From UBA6168 sp041392505 (GTDB lineage Bacteria; Bacteroidota; Bacteroidia; Chitinophagales; Saprospiraceae), in assembly GCA_041392505.1 (NCBI GenBank), contig JAWKLX010000036.1, forward strand, positions 28,674 to 92,673: a stretch of DNA of 64,000 nucleotides. The letters run 5' to 3'. The notes below the pieces were generated by a model, which ran no database searches, had not been told where the DNA came from, and was given only the letters and a program-made list of their open reading frames with translations. A program made the translations under genes and the position numbers. Numbering within the stretch: position 1 is the first letter of the stretch; the number at the start of each line of letters is the position of its first letter. Below, one piece after another: positions 8,727-16,800 of this stretch.

Positions 8727-9656
8727 TTACCATTCACCCACCGGTTTGAAGATTCTTGTAAACAGTCGAGTTGAATCGCTGGAAAAGTACGAATCGGGAA
8801 ACTGGCTGGAATGAATGATAAACGGTTTAGCGGCGGCATCATCTTTCCAGCAACGAACGACAACCGGGTCGGGTAAATTGTTGCCACTTATAGTCAGCTT
8901 TTTTAGCAATTTATCGCTGTTCAGATTTTCTTCAAAATCAACAAATGACTCGCCAGACATGGTGCGGAGATTCATCAAGAAATTTTGCACTTTAGCCGTA
9001 TCCAGAGGCGTCCCGTCATCCAGTAGCCATTGATTATTGGATTTGCTAACCTGATACACCGCATCACCTTCATAGTTCAAAGTTTCAATATTTGAAATAT
9101 CAAGATCAAGAACTTTTTTATTCCGATAAGAATCACTGCCTTGCCCCAGCATCATTCCCGCCATACCAATCACGGCGAGAACGTCGTCCTTTCCGTCCAC
9201 CCGAAAAAAAGAGGTTATCTGCTGTGCCTGCTGGTTCACAGAAAATTTTCCAATGTAAAAATCGGCCAAAGTTTTATTTCCACCATAAACAGTGATATGG
9301 GAGGACTGATCGGCATTGAGCTCGTAATCAGGCCATTTATCAGCGCTCTTAGCTGCAATAAAATTGGATTTGACAGAAGCCAGGTTGGTAAGCAAGTTGT
9401 TGACTTGGTCAGTATCGGCTTGGTAAGTTTTGCCATTTTTGGAAATAGTCCATCCAGAGTCAGTTTTCGTCAGGACAGCTTCTGCCTGTCCATCTGCTTT
9501 CGTGTGTAAAACTACCTTGGTAACAGCCTCCTGGTCCACTTTGATGAATTCGGGATCGAAGGAACTATTATCATCGCCCGACAAAACTTTAGTCAATGCA
9601 AAGATGGCCGCCAAACCAACGAGAATGAGTAATAATACCTTGTTGTTCATAATCAA
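8727..9656 (-). CDS. DUF4340 domain-containing membrane-anchored protein
   Basis: A 309-residue protein with an N-terminal membrane anchor (VLLLILVGLAAIFALTKVL, residues 6-24) and a periplasmic region of repeated DUF4340 units: FIKVDQEAVTKVVLHTKADG, then SGWTISKNGKTYQADTDQVNNLLTNL and a second SNNQWLLDDGTPLDTAKVQNFLMNLRTM. ATG at 9656 (MIMNNK) or 9650 (MNNK) are both possible. In many bacteria DUF4340 proteins are encoded next to GldG-type ABC exporter subunits; here no such transporter is adjacent, only a barrel gene downstream. Function not established. Confidence 0.85.
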   Translation of the reverse strand: MIMNNKVLLLILVGLAAIFALTKVLSGDDNSSFDPEFIKVDQEAVTKVVLHTKADGQAEAVLTKTDSGWTISKNGKTYQADTDQVNNLLTNLASVKSNFIAAKSADKWPDYELNADQSSHITVYGGNKTLADFYIGKFSVNQQAQQITSFFRVDGKDDVLAVIGMAGMMLGQGSDSYRNKKVLDLDISNIETLNYEGDAVYQVSKSNNQWLLDDGTPLDTAKVQNFLMNLRTMSGESFVDFEENLNSDKLLKKLTISGNNLPDPVVVRCWKDDAAAKPFIIHSSQFPDSYFSSDSTRLFTRIFKPVGEW

Positions 9657-9997
9657 ATATTGTTATTGTTGAAATGTAAAATAGTGAAAGGTGCGAATTT
9701 CGGTATTTCAACGAAAACTAAAACAATTTCAACCATGTCAGTCTTTTCTTCTTTGACTCATCGTTTGGTCAATTTTAACCAAATTTGTTTTTATTGGTAA
9801 AATTTCTGTACTTTGCCGGAATTCTGACAGATTCTCTACAAAAGAAATTGTTTGCCAGAATTTTATACCGTCAGATTGATTCAAGGACATCTAAAAGTTT
9901 TCTACACCGATTATACATTAAGCCAAAAGCTAAAACGAAAACTGCGGCAAACCCACCTCCCAAACTGGAAAATTTTACCACTTAAAATGTCCATCCC
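9657..9997. other. Divergent intergenic region
   Basis: 341 bp between a minus-strand and a plus-strand gene. A weak plus-strand promoter candidate is TTG at 9785-9787 and TACTTTG at 9809-9815 (21 bp apart, -7 box one base short of consensus). No protein-coding signal is convincing. Confidence 0.35.
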
Positions 9998-12900
9998 ATG
10001 AACACGGATACCTACTATTCATTCAGATTTTTTCTCCAGTCCCTTATTTTTCTGGGATCAATTATAGTTTTCACTTCTCCAATATTTTCAAATAATCATT
10101 GTTGGCAACTGACTTGTCCGGAAGACATCAACGTCCAGCTTGAGCCGGGGGAATGTAATATGGCGGTAGTATTCGATACTGCTGCATGGAGTAGCACGGA
10201 GCAATTGGTTGATACTATTTTTTTCCCACCTTCAGGGTCTTTCTTTGGAGTCGGTACCATTCAGGTGACTTTGGCTACAACCACGGTTAGTGGCGACCTT
10301 GAAGTATGTACTTTCAATATCGTCGTACAGGACTTTCAACCAGCCACGCTTGATTGCGAACAAAACTTGACTATTGATCTAAATGGCTCTTGTGAACGGG
10401 AGTTTTTGCCGAGTGAATTACTTGACCTTGATTCAGCTGGTTGCATAAATAATTACCAAGCTTTCAGATTAAGTGCAAGTGGAGATGTAGAACCGCCAAT
10501 TATTTCAGCTTCGGACATCGGACAAACATTCTTGGCGGTCGTTCAACACTCTACAAATAATATGCAGTGCCTAACGCAAGTGACGGTGTCCGGTGGGACT
10601 CCTCCTTCCATCACTTGCCCAGAAAATATTTCAGTGCTCTGCAATAGTTTTTTGTTCCCTTCCATCACGGGATTCCCGGATACTACGGGTTGTTTTGAAA
10701 ATTTAAACATTACTTACTCAGATGTTACAGCGGCCACGCTTTGTACCGATAGCATTGCTTTTCAGACTACCCGAACCTGGGCGGCCACTGATCCATTCGG
10801 CAATTTGGACGTTTGCCAGCAGATCATTACTGGCGTTCGCTTCAATTTGGACTTGGTTAAATTCCCGTCTAATTATGATGGTAGTGAGTTGGCACCTCTT
10901 TCCTGTCAGGATGGAGTGTCATTACAGGAAATTATTGAACCCGTTTTCACTGGCGAACCTACCGTAAACAATTCTCCTGCTGACAATAATATCGGATGCG
11001 ACATATCCTCTAATTATGTGGACATTGTCACCAATATTTGCGGAGCGTCTTTTGACATTCAGAGGGTTTGGACGGTCATCAATTTATGCACTCCTTCAGA
11101 CATCGCCAGGGACACCCAGTATATTAAAGTCGTGGATACAATGTCCCCGATATTCTCCATTCCAGACACCTTGTTTGCGAGTATTGATATGAGATGTTAT
11201 GATTCACTCTTTTTGCCTTCTATTGAAAACGTGGTGGAATGTTCGTCTTTTGACGTGGAAATAAGAACCCCATGGGATACCCTTTATACCAATGGTGGCT
11301 GGACACCTATTGAATTGATGTTAGGTGAATACATCATCGTTTATAAGGTTACCGATGCTTGTGGGCATTTTAGTTTTGGAACTTCCCTTCTTTCTATTGA
11401 AAATGAAAACTTAGTTGCTTGCCCACCGAGCGATACCATCACTTGTGATTATTATTTCAGCACCGTTGCGCCGGCAATCGGTCTAAACAATTTCGCCTTG
11501 TTAAATGAATTGGGCGTACCTGAGTACCACGGCAATTGCGAATTCACTTTTTCTGAAACTGATTCTGTTTCAATAAATGGTTGTGGAGTCGGGACAATTT
11601 TTAGGATGCTAAAAACCGATAGTATTAATGTTGGTGATTGCGTCCAAGAAATTTATGTGGAGCATGTTTCAAATTTTACCGCTGTTTTCCCAAAAGATAC
11701 CAGTATCTGTACTGACCCTACCACGGTGAATTTAGGCGCACCAGTGCTGATCGGTGTCAGCTGTGAAAATATGTCCACCAATTTTACAGATGAGATAATT
11801 TCGGGCTCAGTTATAGACTGCTATACTTTGAAAAGGACCTGGACGATTACCAATGCATGCAGCTATGCAAATGTCAACACCGGTGATGATACGCAATTTG
11901 GTGATTTTCGATTTACGGATGGAGGTGATGGCATCATTGAATATGTGCAGCTCATCGAAGTCAACGATACCGACGGCCCCACATTTAACACCGATTGTGG
12001 CTTTCCTAATTTATATATTTTTCCAAATGACTGTGAAATAACTGTCACGGTGCCAACCCCTGATGTCACGGGTTGTGGAGATGTTCAGCTTTCGTTTTCT
12101 GGTGATCTTGGAACGCAGATGGGGGTAAATGTAAAACTGAATCCAGGAGAATATTCCATGACTTTCACAGCGGTGGATGAATGTGGCAAAGTCACTAAAT
12201 GTGAGGATACATTCATGGTAATTGATTCGATAGCTCCAGTAGCTATTTGCAAACAAAACGTAATTACTGAATTATTTCCAGTTGATCCACCTGATGTTCA
12301 AGTATGGGCCGTAGACTTTAACGACGGTAGTTTTGATAATTGTGGAGGAAATTTGAATTATCATTTTTTGCTTGATTCATTATCATTAGGTGCTGTTTTT
12401 GGTTGTTGTGATGTTGGATTACATCCCCTTACCTTAGTCGTAACAGATGAATATGGAAATCAAAGCACGTGTCTGACTTCGGTCACAGTGCAAGCAAACA
12501 ATGTAGGATGTGACGATTGCAACCCATCCATTTCCGGTTTTATTTTTACTGAAGAAATGATTGGTATAAACAATGTGGATTTGACTATTGATCCTTCATC
12601 GGGCAATTCAATTATTATTGGGACGGATACAAGCGGCACGTTTGATTTACATGTAGAACCCGGTTTGGACTATACAATTGTCCCATCTAAAAATAATAAT
12701 CATTTAAATGGCGTCACCACATTTGATGCGGTAAAAATGACCCGCCACATTTTAAATGTAGAATTGTTGGACAGTCCTTATAAAATGATTGCTGCGGATA
12801 TTAATAATTCAAAATCTATTACCACTTTCGATATCGTTGTGCTACGGAAATTAATTTTAAATATTTATACAAATTACCCGAACAATACCTCTTGGCGGTT

Positions 12901-13060
12901 TATTCCGGCAGATTATGTTTTTCCTAATCCATTAAATCCTTTTGAGGAGAATTTTCCAGAAGTCATCAATATTAATAATTTAATGGAAAGTCAAGCAGGC
13001 TTAAATTTTATTGGAGTGAAAGTCGGGGATCTGAATAACAGTGCTGATCCAAAAGATTGA
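9998..13060 (+). CDS. Giant secreted protein with HYR-like repeats and dockerin-like tail
   Basis: 1020 residues. The N-terminal hydrophobic stretch (FFLQSLIFLGSIIVFTSPIFS, about residues 11-31) is an export signal. The body is a series of cysteine-containing beta-sandwich units with HYR-like starts (LTCPEDINVQLEPGECN, ITCPENISVLCN, CPPSDTITCDY) and recurrent DxxGP/VxDxCGxxxx ends. Near the C-terminus is an Ig-like carrier segment (GFIFTEEMIGINNVDLTI) and then a dockerin-type-I-like module with two calcium-loop-like units: TFDAVKMTRHILN and ADINNSKSITTFDIVVLRKLIL. The ending VGDLNNSADPKD is typical of Saprospiraceae proteins of this build. No T9SS sorting domain is visible. Function unknown; an extracellular scaffold or adhesin is likely. 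Confidence 0.82.
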   Translation: MNTDTYYSFRFFLQSLIFLGSIIVFTSPIFSNNHCWQLTCPEDINVQLEPGECNMAVVFDTAAWSSTEQLVDTIFFPPSGSFFGVGTIQVTLATTTVSGDLEVCTFNIVVQDFQPATLDCEQNLTIDLNGSCEREFLPSELLDLDSAGCINNYQAFRLSASGDVEPPIISASDIGQTFLAVVQHSTNNMQCLTQVTVSGGTPPSITCPENISVLCNSFLFPSITGFPDTTGCFENLNITYSDVTAATLCTDSIAFQTTRTWAATDPFGNLDVCQQIITGVRFNLDLVKFPSNYDGSELAPLSCQDGVSLQEIIEPVFTGEPTVNNSPADNNIGCDISSNYVDIVTNICGASFDIQRVWTVINLCTPSDIARDTQYIKVVDTMSPIFSIPDTLFASIDMRCYDSLFLPSIENVVECSSFDVEIRTPWDTLYTNGGWTPIELMLGEYIIVYKVTDACGHFSFGTSLLSIENENLVACPPSDTITCDYYFSTVAPAIGLNNFALLNELGVPEYHGNCEFTFSETDSVSINGCGVGTIFRMLKTDSINVGDCVQEIYVEHVSNFTAVFPKDTSICTDPTTVNLGAPVLIGVSCENMSTNFTDEIISGSVIDCYTLKRTWTITNACSYANVNTGDDTQFGDFRFTDGGDGIIEYVQLIEVNDTDGPTFNTDCGFPNLYIFPNDCEITVTVPTPDVTGCGDVQLSFSGDLGTQMGVNVKLNPGEYSMTFTAVDECGKVTKCEDTFMVIDSIAPVAICKQNVITELFPVDPPDVQVWAVDFNDGSFDNCGGNLNYHFLLDSLSLGAVFGCCDVGLHPLTLVVTDEYGNQSTCLTSVTVQANNVGCDDCNPSISGFIFTEEMIGINNVDLTIDPSSGNSIIIGTDTSGTFDLHVEPGLDYTIVPSKNNNHLNGVTTFDAVKMTRHILNVELLDSPYKMIAADINNSKSITTFDIVVLRKLILNIYTNYPNNTSWRFIPADYVFPNPLNPFEENFPEVININNLMESQAGLNFIGVKVGDLNNSADPKD

Positions 13061-13086
13061 TTTTTTTAAAATTCAATTTCATCAAA

Positions 13087-13130
13087 AAACAAAAAAGGGG
13101 GCAATTTTAATTGCCCCCTTTTTTGTTTTT
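13087..13130. terminator. Bidirectional terminator between convergent genes
   Basis: Stem CAAAAAAGGGGGCAA / TTGCCCCCTTTTTTG around a TTTTAA loop. A/T tracts on both sides allow it to end both the plus-strand gene at 13060 and the minus-strand gene ending at 13129. Confidence 0.9.
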
Positions 13131-13650
13131 AAAATATGGAGAAGGAATCAAAAAAGCGGTCAGCGAAAGTGTTTTCTTTTTTATTATCAAAAGTAATTAC
13201 CTGTACAGCATAATATCGATTTTTCACTAAATAAGCCTTTGTTTTAATAACGCCAGCGCCTTCCATATAATCGATCCTCCAAAATTTACCAGGATGGTTG
13301 TCTAAATTAATATCGGTCGAATATAAAATTTCACCCTCGACACTTTCTGCGGCCGATTCCATGGTGCTCTGGAAAAACTCGCCAGCTAAATCAGTCGAGT
13401 CAGCAAAAATAATTTCCTCCGGGTAGTCACAATAACTAACCATGTACACATCATTGTTCGTTCTGTCAATATCATTTTGGTAAAATAAGGTGTGGTAAAT
13501 TAATTGGCCGATTTCTGTTTCAACGGTGTCAATCTTTTCCTCAAAATTGCCTGGAGTGCTTATTTTAAAACGCCCATTCAAGTCGGTATAATCTATCCAT
13601 TTATTTTGGGGAAATAAAACAGGAATTAAAACAAGAAGAAAAATTTGCAT
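13129..13650 (-). CDS. Small secreted protein, PsbP-like fold possible
   Basis: 173 residues with a short signal (MQIFLLVLIPVLFPQN). The mature part reads like a single alpha/beta domain: WIDYTDLNGRFKISTPGNFEEK, then alternating strands, NHPGKFWRIDYMEGAGVIKTKAYLVKNRYYAVQVI and a terminal helix FADRFFDSFSIF. The opening ...F.ISTPGNF and closing FDSFS are reminiscent of PsbP/DUF1795-type proteins, which share this strand order, but the similarity is weak and I do not assign a function. It is downstream of the giant SprB-repeat gene on the same strand (151 bp gap) and could be co-expressed. Confidence 0.65.
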   Translation of the reverse strand: MQIFLLVLIPVLFPQNKWIDYTDLNGRFKISTPGNFEEKIDTVETEIGQLIYHTLFYQNDIDRTNNDVYMVSYCDYPEEIIFADSTDLAGEFFQSTMESAAESVEGEILYSTDINLDNHPGKFWRIDYMEGAGVIKTKAYLVKNRYYAVQVITFDNKKENTFADRFFDSFSIF

Positions 13651-13801
13651 GGATTTTTTTATTTAAAAGAAGGAGGAGAGAATTAATAAAATGGTTGTAA
13701 AACAATAAGCAAGTAAATGTCTTATTTCAAATGGAAGTCAAAAATTAGACTTCCATATACTTATGAAAAATGGCTTTAGAAATTATCTCAAAAAATGGCA
13801 C

Positions 13802-16800
13802 TTATAATTTCAAAACCTTGCTTGATACTAAAAACTGACCCTCGTTTTTCAAGGCAACATAATAAATGCCACTTGGGTAGTTATTTAAATCAAGGCTTAT
13901 ATTTCCAGTTAAAGATTGCCCTACCTCTTTTTTGAAGATGATTTCTCCAATGGAGTTGTACAAGTTTAATTCAATTTCAAGAGGGTTCGCAAGGGAAAAT
14001 TCAATACGGATATTGCTCCTTGTTGGGTTAGGTGCTAATAAATATTGGACTATTTGTTCATTGTTTATAACTGGAGTCAAACCCGGCACCCAAACGCCGC
14101 CATTAATACTACAAAAATTGGCATCCGTAATTGTAAATTCATACCAACCAGCAACTAAATTTTCTATGGTCGAAGTCGTGTCCCCGGTTTCCCATTCTAC
14201 ATAATACGGTGGTGTGCCGCCTGAAGCGACAACGGTTGCCGAACCGTTGCTGTCTCCATTTATATCTGGTGTACTGCTGGTGTCTACCGCTAACAAAGGT
14301 GGCTCTACTATTTCAAACAAAGTATCATACACACATTTATCAGTGCTGTCATAGACCGTTAATTGGTAGGTACCAGCCCCTGCATTTAACAGGTCCTCAT
14401 CATTACTGACTCCCCAATCATAAGTGTAGGGTGGCGTGCCACCAACTATTTCAACATTGATTGATCCATTCTCATCTTCATAACACGCAGGTGAGAGAAT
14501 TTCATAAAAGTTGAGTCCCAAAGGCTGATCGGGTCCTTCAATTATAAACGTATCACGGAAAGGGCAGTCGTTTCCATCCGTGACTAAAAGATCGTAAGTG
14601 CCAACAGGGATATTTGTTAAATCCTCTGTAGTCGCCAAATTGCTCCATGTAAAAAAGTAAGGCTTAGTCCCACCTGTTGGTGAAATATCAATACTTCCAT
14701 TTTCATCACCAAAACAAACAACAGGAGAGATCACCTCCTCAATAATCCCCAATGGAAGATCAGGTTCTGTTATCGTGACACTGATCGTTTCAGGACATTG
14801 CTGGGAGTCTGTTATATGAGCGGTGTACATACCTGCGGGCAGGCCGAATACAACAGCGGATTGGGACAAGGTATCACCAATGCTGTTTTGCCAAATTGTT
14901 TCATAAACTGGAAACCCACCGATGATGTTGATGTCGATGCTGCCATTTGCCTCGTCCTTGCAGTTAACTTGGCTCAAATCAGAAACTGTAGCCACAACTT
15001 CCGAACCCTCAATGATAAAATAGGAAGGAGAAACTGAAACACATCCATCACTATCAGTTAAAGTTACTTGATAAATCCCGGGTTCTAAATTGTTTAAAAT
15101 TAGCGTTTGCGCACTGGTGTTGCCCGCAATGCCATGATCCCAAATGTATTGGTAAGGCGATTGCCCGCCTTCAATGAAGATGTTCAATTCCCCATCTGTA
15201 GCCCCCAGACAAATACTATCCCTGGAATTCATTTGCTGTAAATACATGGGTTGAACAATCTCCGGTATTTTAATCGAAGAAACTTCTAACGTGCAACCTG
15301 CTTGATCGGTGATTGTAACGGTATAATCACCAACTGGCACGTTGGCAAGGGTATTGGTAGAATTACCATGATTCCAGGAATAGCCAAATCCACCTACACC
15401 ACCTGAGACGATCAGGGAAACACTGTCCAATGTATTGCAACCACTGATAAAACGTTTTTCTTCCACTTCCATCGGCAATGGCCAAATGACTTCATATTGT
15501 TGGTTGACTGCGCAGTCATTTTCATCTTTAACGGAGAGGGTGAAAATGCCCGACCCTAATCCAGAGATAATCGACGCCGTATCACCCGTAGACCAGTTGT
15601 AATGAAGCAGACCAGTACCGCCAGTCGCAACTACTTCGATACTTCCGGTTGAATCGCCGTAACAGGCAGGAACGTCGATGCCTTCCAACTCCAATTCAAT
15701 GGGGTTTGGATTTTCCAATGTCAACAAATTGGAGGCGATGGTGCAGCCGTTGGCATCCGTAACGGTAGCAGCATAATTGCCGTGCAACAAATTAGTTCGG
15801 ACACATCCTAAGTCTGGTACATCGTCCCATGAACAAGTCAATGGGGCTGTTCCACCAGTTGCATTCAAATAAATTTGGCCATCGGCACTATTGAAGCAAG
15901 CAGGGTTATCAGTAACAATATTGAGGGAAAGCACTTGTTGGGTGGAAATGGAAAAAGTTGTGTCAATCTGACATCCAGTTAAATCGTCCGTAACAGTTAC
16001 GGTGTACGTACCAGGAGGCTGGTTGATGATCGTACAACCAGATTCGTCAGTACTCCAGTCGTAAGAAAAAGATTGGCCATTGATAGTGTCCAGACAGACT
16101 TCTATGGAGCCGGTGCTTTGACCTTCGCACGGTGGGTTTTTTATCACTGCAGTTACTGACATTAATTCAGGGCCAACCAACCGAATGGTATCGGAAGTCA
16201 GTGAGCAGTTATTACCGTCGGTGATCGTAAGCAAATAATTGCCTTCCGGCAAATCAATTAAATCTTCTTCTGTCTGATTATTATTCCATAAAAATGAATA
16301 GCCTGCGGTTCCACCAAAAGCAGTGATTTCAATCGCCCCATCGGTCAAGCCCTTGCAAGTGGGGGCCTTTGTTTCATCAATAGACATTTCCAATAAAGGA
16401 GGTTGGCTTAATTCGAGGGGTTGGCTAAATAAGCAACCATTGGCATCCTCGATGCTGACCACATACGTACCGCCAGTCAAACTGTTGATCGTTGTGCCCA
16501 TGGCACCATTATCCCAATCAACATCAAAAGGGGAGGTGCCGCCTTTAGGTTTGATGCTGATTTTTCCATCGTTAAATCCGAAACAGGTGGGTGGGAAAAG
16601 GGCGGTTGTATCAAAAAATATCTCATCGGGTTGCCTCAACAACAAGTTGGGTATTTCTTGTCGGCAGTCTTTGCTATCACTAATGGTAACAGGGTAGGTC
16701 CCCGCTTGCAGGTTATTAATTCCTTGGGTGGTTAGCCCATTTTCCCAATCAAATTGATAGGGTGGTGTGCCACCAAACGTATTCAAAAAAATAGAACCGT

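Noticed and set aside
9785..9985. 66-codon plus-strand frame before the dockerin-tailed protein
   Set aside because: No family motif or signal; it overlaps the likely promoter region.
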